Made by a program: the position numbers and the translations under genes
The notes under the pieces: model-generated
Told to the model about the DNA's origin: nothing
Database searches by the model: none
The model's input: only the letters and a program-made list of their open reading frames with translations
Shown: piece by piece, positions 33,363 to 41,159 of the stretch
Numbering within the stretch: the stretch's first letter is position 1
How the letters are laid out: every line of letters starts with the position of its first letter
Source: Ignavibacteriaceae bacterium
GTDB taxonomy: Bacteria > Bacteroidota > Ignavibacteria > Ignavibacteriales > Ignavibacteriaceae
Assembly: GCA_025449775.1 (NCBI GenBank)
Contig: JANWIS010000040.1
Coordinates: 1-41,159 of the forward strand
Length of the DNA: 41,159 nt
Reading direction: 5' to 3'

Positions 33363-34541
33363 TTAGTTATAATTTTTAATAATTAGTGATGATGCTTCTC
33401 CTCCACCTATACATAGTGAAGCCAATCCGAATGTCAGATTTCTGCTTTTTAATTCATGGATTAATGTTACAAGTATTCGTGCTCCACTTGCACCAATTGG
33501 ATGCCCAAGTGCAATGGCTCCCCCATTCACATTTACTTTCTCAGGATTTAATCCAAGAATCTTGTTGTTTGCCAGTGAAACTACAGCGAAAGCTTCATTG
33601 ATCTCAAATAAATCAATATCATCCAACTTTAAATTTGCTCTCTTAAGGACTTTATTAATCGAATCTGCCGGAGCTGTTGTAAATTCAATTGGTGCTTTGG
33701 CTGATGAAGCTTGAGCTATAATTTCAACAAGCGGATTTAACCCAATGCTTTTTGCTTTTTCTTCACTCATAACCAGCATTGCAGCAGCACCATCATTGAT
33801 GCTTGAAGAATTTGCTGCAGTCACCACTCCATTCTTATCAAATACCGGTTTAAGTGAAGGTATTTTGTCAAATTTAACTTTTCCAGGTTCTTCATCAATA
33901 TTTACAACGGTTTCTTCCCTACCTATCTTCACTTTGACTTCAAACATTTCGTGCTTAAACCTATTACTCTTCTGTGCATCGATAGCTTTTTTATAAGAGT
34001 TGATGGCAAATTCGTCAAGTACTTCTCTCGAGAATTTAAATTCTTTTGCACATGCTTCTGCACAATTACCCATATGGATATTATTATAAACATCCCATAA
34101 TCCATCCTTGATCATTGAGTCAATAATCTCACCATTACCGAGTCTGTAACCAGCTCTTGCTTTATCCAAAACGTAGGGTGCACTACTCATACTTTCCTGA
34201 CCACCTGCAATAATTATTTCAGCATCGCCTGACTGTATTGATTGTGCTGCAAGCATTACAGCTTTTAAACCACTTCCACACATTTTGTTTATAGTCATAC
34301 ATTCTATCTTTTCAGGTAAACCGGCAAACAATGCTGCTTGTCGCGCAGGAGCTTGTCCCTGTCCTGCTGTTAATACATTGCCCATTATTACTTCGTTTAT
34401 GATTTCTGCTGATATTTTAGAATCCTCAAGAATTCCTTTTATTGCTAAACTTCCTAGTTGAGCAGCACTCAATGAAGACAGAGATCCTCCGAATGATCCA
34501 ATTGGTGTTCTTTTTGCATTGGTGATTACTATTTTTTTCAT
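33363..34541 (-). CDS. acetyl-CoA C-acetyltransferase (thiolase)
   Basis: A 392-aa thiolase. The nucleophile is Cys88 in 'NKMCGSGLKAVMLA'. 'GGQESMSSAPYVL' follows, 'FEINEAFAVV' carries the conserved Asn, 'NVNGGAIALGHPIGASG' the catalytic His, and 'LASLCIGGGEASSLII' the second active-site Cys. This is the biosynthetic acetoacetyl-CoA type, making acetoacetyl-CoA from two acetyl-CoA or the reverse. It precedes the hydroxyacyl-CoA dehydrogenase in one transcript. An 88-bp gap separates it from holB upstream, so it may have its own promoter. Confidence 0.95.
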   Translation of the reverse strand: MKKIVITNAKRTPIGSFGGSLSSLSAAQLGSLAIKGILEDSKISAEIINEVIMGNVLTAGQGQAPARQAALFAGLPEKIECMTINKMCGSGLKAVMLAAQSIQSGDAEIIIAGGQESMSSAPYVLDKARAGYRLGNGEIIDSMIKDGLWDVYNNIHMGNCAEACAKEFKFSREVLDEFAINSYKKAIDAQKSNRFKHEMFEVKVKIGREETVVNIDEEPGKVKFDKIPSLKPVFDKNGVVTAANSSSINDGAAAMLVMSEEKAKSIGLNPLVEIIAQASSAKAPIEFTTAPADSINKVLKRANLKLDDIDLFEINEAFAVVSLANNKILGLNPEKVNVNGGAIALGHPIGASGARILVTLIHELKSRNLTFGLASLCIGGGEASSLIIKNYN

Positions 34542-34629
34542 TAATCCTCTGATAATTTTATTAAATCAATTAGAAAATTAAATAAATAATTGCAAAGTAT
34601 CAGTTTTAATTCTGAGTATATTTTAAGTT

Positions 34630-35748
34630 TTACTGTTTCTGTAATACAACAGATGACAGTTCAAATATAAGATTAGCTGAAAGTAAAGAAGAATTTATAT
34701 TGCCGGATTGCAGGTTAATTAATTTATCAAGTTTTGAACTCAAAACATCCAATCTTATGTCAGGAAATTTACTATCGAATTTTTCAAGTGTGGTAATGTG
34801 ATTATTGTAATAAAAATATTTAAAATTCAACCTATATTTCTGAACATCAGTTAACCAGATGATTATCAAATTAATTAGTATAGGAAAAGCAGTTAATTTT
34901 TGTTCGGATAGGATTGAATTTAATTCATCAAATGCTGAAATAAACTTTCTGCCGAAAGAGTACCTTAATAAAGAAATAGTTTTGTCTTTCAGGTTTTGAA
35001 TTCCAATATCGACAAGTTTAATGGCAGTCTGAATAGATCCCATTGCAAATGTTGATGCTTCACGAGCAACTTTATCATCGATATAAAAGTAATTCGTCAA
35101 TACAAAAAATATCTGTTCATCACTCAAGGGATCAAAATTTACTCTCCAGCATCGTGATAAAATTGTAGGTCTTAATTTCGATATCTCCGATGTCGTTAAA
35201 ATGAAAATCACTTTATCAGGCGGTTCCTCAAGGCTTTTAAGAAGAGCATTTTGAGCTTCTTCATTCATTAAGTGAGCATCTGAAATTATTATAAATCTGT
35301 ACCCAACTTCTTCATAATTCAAAGTAAGAAATTTTTTAATATCCCGGATGCTATTAATTTTTATTGAGTTTGCCTTGGGAATTGAAATTTTATGAAATGG
35401 ATTAATGGCTTTGTTTTCAATCTGATCCAGAATCATTTTCAACTCATCAGAGTTTAGTTTTTCCATTGGTGTGCTTGCGTCCGTTTCATTTTTACCACGA
35501 GGCAGGGAGAAAATAAACTTTACCGGTGGCTCGGATAATTGTTCAATCATTCTTACTTTTTTTTCAGAATCATTTTTATTTTCAACTGTTACTAATGCCT
35601 GGGCGAATTTGATTGCTGCATTGTCTTTCCCAATTCCTTCGATACCTGAAAACAGAAATGCATGAGGTATATTGCCTGATAGAAGAAAGTTGTTAAGAAT
35701 ATTTTTTGCTCTTTGCTGACCGGGGATTTTATCTAAGACTAAATTCAT
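34630..35748 (-). CDS. holB: DNA polymerase III delta' subunit
   Basis: A 372-aa AAA+ clamp-loader subunit. It opens with 'IPGQQRAKNILNNFLLSGNIPHAFLFSG', then a weak P-loop 'GIEGIGKDNAA' (Asp after the Lys, not Thr/Ser), 'IDQ/IREI'-like text reduced to 'KINSIRDIKKFL', 'RFIIISDAHLMNEEAQNALLKSLEEPP' and the sensor/arginine-finger motif 'RPTILSRCWRV' (SRC). The zinc-binding cysteines of E. coli delta' are absent, replaced by a segment 'EPPVKFIFSLPRGKNETD'. Delta' subunits do not need to hydrolyse ATP, so the degenerate P-loop is normal. It lies 22 bp after the DUF2795 gene. Confidence 0.85.
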   Translation of the reverse strand: MNLVLDKIPGQQRAKNILNNFLLSGNIPHAFLFSGIEGIGKDNAAIKFAQALVTVENKNDSEKKVRMIEQLSEPPVKFIFSLPRGKNETDASTPMEKLNSDELKMILDQIENKAINPFHKISIPKANSIKINSIRDIKKFLTLNYEEVGYRFIIISDAHLMNEEAQNALLKSLEEPPDKVIFILTTSEISKLRPTILSRCWRVNFDPLSDEQIFFVLTNYFYIDDKVAREASTFAMGSIQTAIKLVDIGIQNLKDKTISLLRYSFGRKFISAFDELNSILSEQKLTAFPILINLIIIWLTDVQKYRLNFKYFYYNNHITTLEKFDSKFPDIRLDVLSSKLDKLINLQSGNINSSLLSANLIFELSSVVLQKQ

Positions 35749-35770
35749 TTACAAAGTGCAGTTTTGCACT

Positions 35771-35992
35771 TTAGAATTCATCTTCGTTATAGAAGAAGTC
35801 TTCGTCGGTGGGATAATCAGGCCAAATATCTTCGATAGTTTCATATGGTTCATCACTATCTTCAAGCTCTTTCAGATTTTCTATAACCTCGTAAGGTGCA
35901 CCAATACGGTCTGCGTATTCAATTAATTCTTCCTTTGTAGCTGGCCAGGGTGCATCATCCAGATAAGAAGCGAGTTCAACGGTCCAGATCAT
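35771..35992 (-). CDS. DUF2795-type small acidic protein
   Basis: The track ORF starts at 36049, but the conserved sequence begins at ATG 35992: 'MIWTVELASYLDDAPWPATKEELIEYADRIGAPYEVIENLKELEDSDE', ending 'IEDIWPDYPTDEDFFYNEDEF'. That gives 73 aa, very acidic in the last 35 residues. I recognise it as the small DUF2795 protein that is nearly invariant across Bacteroidota and relatives; the 'DAPWPATKEELI' core resembles a short DNA/RNA-binding helical fold, but no function is established. The start overlaps the M23 peptidase stop by 17 bp, with a GGAAAAAAAGA purine stretch upstream. Confidence 0.88.
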   Translation of the reverse strand: MIWTVELASYLDDAPWPATKEELIEYADRIGAPYEVIENLKELEDSDEPYETIEDIWPDYPTDEDFFYNEDEF

Positions 35993-36935
35993 TCTTTTTT
36001 TCCGATGTCGAAATAGTTTTTGTGTTATTGTCAAAAAAAGTAAGGTCATCGAAGAAAAAATCTATTGGGTCTAACACTTTTCCATTATGCCGAACTTCGT
36101 AATGAAGATGAGGACCTGATGAAAGTCCTGAATTACCTGATTTGGCTATAATGTCTCCTCTTTTAACTTTTTGCCCTCTTTTAACAAGTGATTTAGATAG
36201 ATGTGCAAATATAGTCCTGAATCCGAAACCATGATCTAATTCAATTACTAATCCATATCCGGCTTGTCTTTCAACTGCGATAATTTTTCCGTTACCAGGT
36301 GCGTGAACAGGAGTACCCGTATTACTATTAATATCCAATCCTGTATGAAATTTATTCACTCCAAGAATTGGATGTTTCCGGATCCCAAATCCGTAAATCG
36401 AGTATTCACCTTTGATCGGTTTTATTGCCGGTATACATTCATATAATTGTTTATTAGTTGATAGCTGTTTTGTTATTTCTATTATCTGGTTCTTTTCAAA
36501 TATTACATTCTTAGAAATATCGTTCATAGTCTTTAAGAGATCAGTAATTTCTCTATCTCTGATGATGAGGTTAGTAAGAAAATTATCTTCAGTACCGCCA
36601 GTTCCTAACAATTTTTCTTCTTCAGAAATAGGCTGAAGGTTTGCGAAATTCCTGTACTCTTTGTTAAGTACAGCGATAGTATCGATATCATTTATTATTT
36701 CATTATATGATTCAGCAATCTGTTTAACCTGCTTTTTTAATTCTGTATTCTCTCGTCTTAGTGAATTTATTTTGAAATTCGGATCGGAAATTCCGCCAAA
36801 GATATAATAGAGAATAATAAATATTGAAGTGAACAGGATAGACGACGCTACCAAAAATGTAACAAGTTTTACCTTGAAATTTTTGATTTCAATATACTTA
36901 AGGTTGGATTTTGAGAAGTAAAATAATTTTTTCAT
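35976..36935 (-). CDS. M23 family metallopeptidase (LytM-type endopeptidase)
   Basis: A 319-aa membrane-anchored peptidoglycan hydrolase or regulator. One helix (~24-46), a coiled coil (~55-92), a linker with 'LQPISEEEKLLGTGG', a second helical stretch (~120-165), then the M23 domain (~180-300). Metal and catalytic residues are present: His197 and Asp201 in 'FHTGLD', His245 in 'FAHLS', and His276/His278 in 'GPHLHYE'. The fold cleaves peptide cross-links in the periplasm, in a complete and probably active form. It has its own start 57 bp after hprK's end, and the DUF2795 gene overlaps its 3' end. Confidence 0.92.
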   Translation of the reverse strand: MKKLFYFSKSNLKYIEIKNFKVKLVTFLVASSILFTSIFIILYYIFGGISDPNFKINSLRRENTELKKQVKQIAESYNEIINDIDTIAVLNKEYRNFANLQPISEEEKLLGTGGTEDNFLTNLIIRDREITDLLKTMNDISKNVIFEKNQIIEITKQLSTNKQLYECIPAIKPIKGEYSIYGFGIRKHPILGVNKFHTGLDINSNTGTPVHAPGNGKIIAVERQAGYGLVIELDHGFGFRTIFAHLSKSLVKRGQKVKRGDIIAKSGNSGLSSGPHLHYEVRHNGKVLDPIDFFFDDLTFFDNNTKTISTSEKKNDLDR

Positions 36936-36991
36936 ACCACGACGCGCAAAATTAAATATTTAGTAATACTCAGTCAAGCAGATTCTTAATA

Positions 36992-38005
36992 TTATTCAAA
37001 ATCATGCTCGAAATAATTAGTTGCTCTTTGACCACTTATGTTTTTGTCCAAAATACGCTCAGAAAGACGTTTTTCGAAAACTTTAGCACTATCGTACCCA
37101 TAATGCTTTAATAAATAATTAAGTGCAATTACTTCCGAAATGACCGTAATATTTTTACCCGGCAAAATAGGTAATTTTATATAAGGCATTTCAACCTCTG
37201 AAAATTTAATTGTTTTCTCATCCAAACCAGTCCTGGTATAATGTGTTTTTTCATCCCATACTTCAAGTTCTACAATAATTTCCAGCCTTTTTTGGTATCT
37301 AATTGCTCTAATACCAAAAATTCGCTCTACATCGATTATACCGAGTCCTCTAATCTCCATTAAATGTTTCGCAATTTCCGTTCCTGAACCTAAAAGAATC
37401 CCCTCCCCTTTTTTGGTGAGAATTATAACATCGTCGGCGACTAATCGATGTCCCCTTTCTACAAGATCTAATGCAACTTCGCTTTTTCCAATGCCAGATT
37501 TACCGACAAAACAAATTCCAACACCATATACGTCTACAAATGAGCCATGAATCGTAATCCGTTCCGAAAATTGATCATCAAGAAAATCACTTAGAAGATA
37601 AACTAGCTTAGTAGTTGAATAAGGAGATCCGAAGATTGGAATTCTTTTTTCTTCAGCAATTTTAAGTAAAACAGGAAGAGGTTTGTTGTTGTCAGTTAAA
37701 ATAATACACGGAATATCAAACTGAAAAATTACTCCAAGTGCTTTGGTGAGTTGATCAGGTGTCAGTTTATTTAAATAACGTACTTCGGTATTACCGAAAA
37801 CCTGAACTCTGTTGAATGAAAAAAGATCTACAAATCCTGCTAATGCTAAACCGGGTCTGTGCATATTCTGATCAGTAATCTTTTTATCAAGGTCCGGATG
37901 TTCTGAAAAAAGATTGAGCTTACCTATTTTCTGAGCATTCTTAAAGAAGAATTCAACAGTAATAGCTTCTTTTCTTGATATTGATTTTTCATTTATCTCA
38001 ATCAT
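36992..38005 (-). CDS. hprK: HPr kinase/phosphorylase
   Basis: A 337-aa protein with the HprK N-terminal domain (~1-130) and a kinase domain. The conserved His153 is in 'ERITIHGSFVDVYG', the Walker A loop is 'VGKSGIGKSEVALDL' (167-181), 'RLVADDVI' holds the acidic pair Asp191-Asp192, and 'MEIRGLGIIDVERIFG' is the HprK family signature (~216-231). In Gram-positive bacteria HprK phosphorylates HPr at Ser46 for carbon control; in Gram-negatives its role is less clear. No HPr, EI or PTS component is in the window. ATGA overlap with hpf indicates coupled translation. Confidence 0.94.
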   Translation of the reverse strand: MIEINEKSISRKEAITVEFFFKNAQKIGKLNLFSEHPDLDKKITDQNMHRPGLALAGFVDLFSFNRVQVFGNTEVRYLNKLTPDQLTKALGVIFQFDIPCIILTDNNKPLPVLLKIAEEKRIPIFGSPYSTTKLVYLLSDFLDDQFSERITIHGSFVDVYGVGICFVGKSGIGKSEVALDLVERGHRLVADDVIILTKKGEGILLGSGTEIAKHLMEIRGLGIIDVERIFGIRAIRYQKRLEIIVELEVWDEKTHYTRTGLDEKTIKFSEVEMPYIKLPILPGKNITVISEVIALNYLLKHYGYDSAKVFEKRLSERILDKNISGQRATNYFEHDFE

Positions 38006-38304
38006 TTAACCCTGCTTTTTCTTTTTGATTTTAATGTTGCTAGCTGACGTGACAGTTTATTTACTGCTGCACTTACAGATTTTGTAAAATCATCAGAATT
38101 AACTGCAGCGATTAATGTTTGTTTTGGAATGTGCAATGAAATTTCAGCTTGCTTAATACTGTCCCTCGAATTCTGAAAGCTAAGTATTACATCAGCACTA
38201 ATTATTTCATCATTGAACTTTACCAAAGACTTCACTTCACTATTGATAAATTCTTTTAAACTTTCTCTGGCCTTAAACTTACGTGCTGTGATGATGATGT
38301 TCAT
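38002..38304 (-). CDS. hpf: ribosome hibernation-promoting factor (short form)
   Basis: The track begins at 38319, but ATG 38304 has an ideal ribosome-binding site GGAGG 5 nt upstream and gives the normal 'MNIIITARKFKARESLKEFINSE' N-terminus. The product is 100 aa with the S30AE beta-alpha-beta fold and a Lys/Arg-rich end 'KLSRQLATLKSKRKSRVK'. It binds the 30S decoding region in starved cells. Being short, it lacks the C-terminal dimerisation domain of long HPF and so cannot by itself make 100S dimers in the known way. It sits between the Xer recombinase and hprK, overlapping hprK by 4 bp. Confidence 0.9.
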   Translation of the reverse strand: MNIIITARKFKARESLKEFINSEVKSLVKFNDEIISADVILSFQNSRDSIKQAEISLHIPKQTLIAAVNSDDFTKSVSAAVNKLSRQLATLKSKRKSRVK

Positions 38305-38319
38305 AACTGCCTCCAACAT

Positions 38320-39201
38320 TTAAGATTTTGGATGAGATTTTTTATAAGATCGCTTTAATCTTTCTATACTTACATGTGTATAGATTTGTGTTGTCTTCAG
38401 ATTTTCGTGCCCTAAAATTTCTTTTACGGCTCTAAGATCAGCTCCGTTATCCAACATATGAGTTGCTGAACTGTGTCTTAAAATATGCGGACTTTTCTTT
38501 TTAATATCGGTTACTTTGCTCAAATATTTATTAACAATCCTGTAGATATATTTTTCGTATAATTTTTCACCTCGCTTGTTCCTAAGCAGCGGTTCTGAAT
38601 ATTTATTAACCGGAAATGAAGTTAAATATTCTTCCAAATTTTTTTTTGATTCTTCTCCTACTGGTACAATTCTTACTTTCATTCCCTTTCCTGTTACTCG
38701 TAGAATTCCTTTTGTCAGATCTAGATCTCCAGCTTTAAGATTACATAATTCAGAAACACGAAGTGAACAGCCATATAACAATTCAAATATCACTTTAATC
38801 AGTATAGGATTGTTATCTTCTTTCTCAGCAATTTCAAATGTTTTCAGAATACTTTTTTCTGATGCAATCTCGGGAAGCTTTTTAGGTATTTTTGGGTTTC
38901 TCAATTGCGAAACAGGGTTTTGCTTTATCAACTCTTCCTTGTATGCAAATCTAAACATTCCTCTTAAAGCCGAAAGCTTTCTCGAAATTGAAACTTTCTC
39001 GAATTTCCTTTCACTTAATTGCATCATGTAAGATTTGATGAAACGATCATTTATAGATTGTATATCCGATTTATTGTTTTCATTACAATACTTAATAAAA
39101 TCGGAAAGATCTGCTTTATATGATTTTACAGTATTAGGAGAATAACGTTTTATATTCCTGGTAAATAGAAGATAACCATCTGTCAATAGTTCAATATTCA
39201 T
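38320..39201 (-). CDS. tyrosine recombinase XerC/XerD family
   Basis: A 293-aa site-specific recombinase. The N-terminal SAM-like core-binding domain spans ~1-85, and the catalytic domain ~105-285. Catalytic residues are complete: Arg148 ('GCSLRVSEL'), Lys172 ('VTGKGMK'), His239 and Arg242 ('HILRHSSATHML'), His265 ('LGHENLKTTQIYTH') and Tyr274. Length and motifs match housekeeping XerC/XerD, which resolve chromosome dimers at dif. Which Xer it is cannot be told from one copy, and no dif-like site was identified. The hpf start lies 15 bp downstream. No transposon or integron context is present, so a mobile-element integrase is unlikely. Confidence 0.92.
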   Translation of the reverse strand: MNIELLTDGYLLFTRNIKRYSPNTVKSYKADLSDFIKYCNENNKSDIQSINDRFIKSYMMQLSERKFEKVSISRKLSALRGMFRFAYKEELIKQNPVSQLRNPKIPKKLPEIASEKSILKTFEIAEKEDNNPILIKVIFELLYGCSLRVSELCNLKAGDLDLTKGILRVTGKGMKVRIVPVGEESKKNLEEYLTSFPVNKYSEPLLRNKRGEKLYEKYIYRIVNKYLSKVTDIKKKSPHILRHSSATHMLDNGADLRAVKEILGHENLKTTQIYTHVSIERLKRSYKKSHPKS

Positions 39202-39382
39202 ATTAAAATTTTCCGGGCAAAAATAATTTTATCTGTTGCTGAATTATATAAAGGAAAGAAAATATTGATTTGATCCAAACTTTGTAGTTGAAGTTGATGA
39301 GAGTTTATCATGATTCCAGACATTATTAAAGTTCTCAACATTAAATATCTGTCATTGCAAAAACACTAATAAACAAATAACT

Positions 39383-39832
39383 CTAAACCTTCCGTTCCTT
39401 ACCTTCTAATAAAATAAAATTATATTTATTTATCAACTTATTTTCCACTCTTTTCATTTTAATTTTATTTTTTCTGTTATTATCATCAAAATCCAGCAAA
39501 TGAAGTACACCATGGATTATCAACCTGAGTAATTCCCTGTTGTAACTTACTTTGTATTTTTTTGTATTGATTTTTGCCTCTTCAAAGGAGATTAGAATTT
39601 CACCATCAATCTTACTTTTTTTATCGGAGTAATTGAAGGTAATAATATCAGTATTAAAATCGTGATTTAAATATTTTTTATTTATTTGTCTTAATCCTGA
39701 GGAAGTAATGAAATTTATTGAAAGTGAGGAAATACTAAGCTGAAAATCTGAAATAAGAAATGATATTAATGTATGAACAGATTTTTTATTTATAAGCTTC
39801 TCTTCAGAATAAATTTGTAAATTTTTAACCAA
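39383..39832 (-). CDS. ybeY: endoribonuclease/rRNA maturation factor YbeY
   Basis: A 149-aa metalloprotein involved in 16S rRNA 3'-end maturation and ribosome quality control. 'SGLRQINKKYLNHDFNTDIITFNY' is the family block usually written 'TDVLSFP'. The metal site is 'LIIHGVLHLLDFDD', giving His-x3-His and then Asp where E. coli has the third His (GYDH). In Bacteroidota-like YbeY the third ligand is commonly Asp, so this is a lineage form, not a defect. The next gene upstream is the hexapeptide protein (20 bp gap). A 181-bp space follows before the Xer gene. Confidence 0.88.
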   Translation of the reverse strand: MVKNLQIYSEEKLINKKSVHTLISFLISDFQLSISSLSINFITSSGLRQINKKYLNHDFNTDIITFNYSDKKSKIDGEILISFEEAKINTKKYKVSYNRELLRLIIHGVLHLLDFDDNNRKNKIKMKRVENKLINKYNFILLEGKERKV

Positions 39833-39852
39833 GCTGCAGAATTCGAATAGTT

Positions 39853-40419
39853 TTAAAGATTTAAATCATATAATGAATTTTGAGTCAGCCGGGAATATTC
39901 AACATATCGGTCAGCGCTTGCTTTAAAATCGAGCATTTCATTTTCAGTTAGATCACGCACAACTTTTGCGGGAACTCCGGCAACTAATTTAGCAGCCGGG
40001 ACAATAAAATTTGGTTTTACAAGTGCACCGGCTGCTACCATCGAATTAGATTCAACGACAGCTCCATCAAGCACTGTAGCACCAATCCCGATCAAACATA
40101 AATCCTGTAAAGTACATCCATGAAGAGATACGGAATGCCCAATAGTAACCTGGTTCCCTATGTTCAGCGGAAATTTTCCATTCGTAACATGCAGCATTGA
40201 ACAATCCTGAACATTTGTGTTCTTTCCTATTTTGATGTAATGGACATCTCCCCTGATAACTGTGTTGTACCAAATACTTGAATTGCTTCCGACTTCAACA
40301 TTGCCGATTATTTTAACTCCGGACGCGAGAAAAACATTCTCGCCTAATTTTGGAAAATATTCACGGTACGGAAAGAGTTTAATTTCTTCATTCAGTTTGT
40401 GTAGGTAGGAGGATTCCAT
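39853..40419 (-). CDS. gamma-carbonic-anhydrase-like hexapeptide protein
   Basis: A 188-aa left-handed beta-helix protein of the YrdA/PaaY/gamma-CA family. Hexapeptide repeats run from 'ASGVKIIGNVEVGSNSSIWYNTVIRGDVHYIKIGKNTNVQD' to 'VPAAKLVAGVPAKVV'. The three zinc-ligand histidines appear in 'CSMLHVTN' and 'IGHSVSLHGC' (His-x4-His). The essential 'RGDxxxIxIGxxxNxQD' catalytic segment is intact. A C-terminal helix ends the protein. The substrate could be CO2/bicarbonate or a thioester. The start at ATG 40419 lies 28 bp inside the DUF3108 gene; a downstream start is possible but would delete 'YREYFPKLGENVFLA'. Confidence 0.88.
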   Translation of the reverse strand: MESSYLHKLNEEIKLFPYREYFPKLGENVFLASGVKIIGNVEVGSNSSIWYNTVIRGDVHYIKIGKNTNVQDCSMLHVTNGKFPLNIGNQVTIGHSVSLHGCTLQDLCLIGIGATVLDGAVVESNSMVAAGALVKPNFIVPAAKLVAGVPAKVVRDLTENEMLDFKASADRYVEYSRLTQNSLYDLNL

Positions 40420-41159
40420 ACTTCTTTATTCCATTCAATTAATTCTAAAGTAATGTTTCCAATCAACACATTCATTTTTGCAAGAACAGGAACAGAGAAC
40501 TTATCATTGCTGAACCAGCCTTCAAAATACCCTGTCAGACCGTAAACACTAACGAAATCAGTTTCACCATCGAGGTATAAACAATCTATTTCGTAATCGA
40601 CCGCATCAATTGAAACAGGGATCTTCTCATTGAAAAAATTGATTGTGGCTTCTTCTTGTTTTTCATTTACAAAACATGGTATTGGTAAAGTTTTTTCATC
40701 ACCAAAGTTCATTCTGGAAAAGTAAAGTATCGACAATCCATCCTGAAATCGTTTATTGGTATGACTTGTAGAATCCAACGATGCTTTAGATGTTCCATAT
40801 TTCCCTTTCTGTATTTCAATTTTTGAATCATCAATGAAATCATAATTCACATAAGTCGTATCTTCATCACCAAAAATCTTTGCAAAAAATTTTAGAGGAA
40901 AGAATGATGCATCAATATAACTTTCGTAAACCTGGTGAATGCTGACGAAAGGCAGATCAGGATAAGAATTTATATAGGCAACAATTTTATAAACCGGTAT
41001 ATCCCTGATTTTGGTTTCCTCAAGAACCCGAAACCTCACTTCTCCAAGCCTAAAGAACGCATACTTCACAACATAAGTTAAATCTTCACCAACGACCAGC
41101 TCCTTTGTAATTTGCTCATAACTTGTTTCCGAATCATCTTGCGATGATATATTAAATGA
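40392..41159 (-). CDS. DUF3108 protein, 5' end off window
   Basis: The track places the start at GTG 41069, but the frame stays open to the window edge. The residues upstream, '...EQITKELVVGEDLTYVVKYAFFRLGEVRF', match the usual DUF3108 opening 'GExLxYxVxYxxxxxGxxxx', so the gene is truncated by the window. At least 255 residues are visible. DUF3108 proteins are predicted periplasmic or outer-membrane-associated beta-rich proteins with a lipocalin-like look and unknown function. The visible part is beta-strand-rich with no membrane helix, ending 'WNPPTYTN'. It leads a long minus-strand run and overlaps the hexapeptide gene by 28 bp. Confidence 0.85.
   Translation of the reverse strand, partial: SFNISSQDDSETSYEQITKELVVGEDLTYVVKYAFFRLGEVRFRVLEETKIRDIPVYKIVAYINSYPDLPFVSIHQVYESYIDASFFPLKFFAKIFGDEDTTYVNYDFIDDSKIEIQKGKYGTSKASLDSTSHTNKRFQDGLSILYFSRMNFGDEKTLPIPCFVNEKQEEATINFFNEKIPVSIDAVDYEIDCLYLDGETDFVSVYGLTGYFEGWFSNDKFSVPVLAKMNVLIGNITLELIEWNKEVWNPPTYTN

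Noticed and set aside
34630-35748. Broken Walker A in the HolB protein
   Set aside because: Delta' subunits commonly have degenerate P-loops and do not need ATP hydrolysis.
38320-39201. Integrase of a mobile element
   Set aside because: Length, complete XerC/D motifs and a housekeeping operon without flanking repeats or cargo indicate a chromosomal Xer recombinase.
39383-39832. Loss of the third metal-binding His in YbeY
   Set aside because: Asp at this place is usual in Bacteroidota-type YbeY, so it is not evidence of inactivation.

Overview
The window is an AT-rich chromosomal stretch (roughly two-thirds A+T by eye) that is densely packed with mostly housekeeping genes. It has no insertion sequence, prophage or CRISPR array that I can see. 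The protein families point to the Bacteroidota/Chlorobiota side of the tree, most plausibly an Ignavibacteria-like bacterium. The evidence is a T9SS C-terminal sorting domain on a secreted subtilase, a TonB-dependent receptor of the outer-membrane beta-barrel type, DUF5683, DUF3108 and DUF2795 proteins, a YbeY with the Bacteroidota-style metal site, and DapH-type lysine synthesis. Some genes carry clear Shine-Dalgarno sequences (hpf, rpe, the 187-aa membrane protein), and at least five genes appear to start with TTG. The lineage assignment is inference.

Layout. (1) 1-2562, minus: a compact cassette of proline dehydrogenase, a 4-hydroxy-2-oxoglutarate-aldolase-like DapA paralogue and an EamA transporter that runs off the left edge. 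(2) 2644-3445, minus: a terminator, an orphan membrane protein and tRNA-Arg(ACG). (3) 3446-3949: a gene-poor gap holding a nested inverted repeat. (4) 3950-7413, plus: the lysine/DAP operon dapA-dapB-dapH-lysC. (5) 7522-9951: a TonB-dependent receptor, convergent with rqcH (9964-11607, minus). (6) 11759-15556, plus: PASTA protein, rpe, folP, cdaA and a family-2 glycosyltransferase. (7) 15661-22124, plus: a metallo-beta-lactamase-fold hydrolase, parA, parB, DUF5683, a zinc-ribbon/Yip1 membrane protein, a class III aminotransferase and nadB. (8) 22115-24952: ppx/gppA (minus), then a membrane protein, a 90-aa orphan, aroQ, a MerR regulator and tRNA-Pro(GGG). (9) 25088-32291, plus: purF, a giant T9SS-secreted subtilase, pgsA and ftsY, almost without gaps. 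(10) 32496-41159, minus: a long codirectional run of DUF3108 (runs off the right edge), gamma-carbonic-anhydrase-like protein, ybeY, Xer recombinase, hpf, hprK, M23 peptidase, DUF2795, holB, thiolase and 3-hydroxyacyl-CoA dehydrogenase.

How the genes work together. dapA/dapB/dapH/lysC make the acetylated branch of diaminopimelate synthesis, and the class III aminotransferase at 19.3 kb is a candidate for its transamination step. Cell-envelope and cell-cycle functions are spread across cdaA, the M23 peptidase, PASTA, pgsA, ftsY and parAB. Translation quality and hibernation are represented by rqcH, hpf and ybeY.

The most interesting candidate system is the left-edge cassette. Its aldolase lacks the DapA carboxylate-binding Arg and closely resembles vertebrate HOGA1, while its proline dehydrogenase has Leu where the proline-selective Tyr normally sits. 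Together these suggest catabolism of hydroxyproline, for example from collagen, rather than lysine synthesis. That reading rests on sequence recalled from memory and on active-site reasoning and needs testing.
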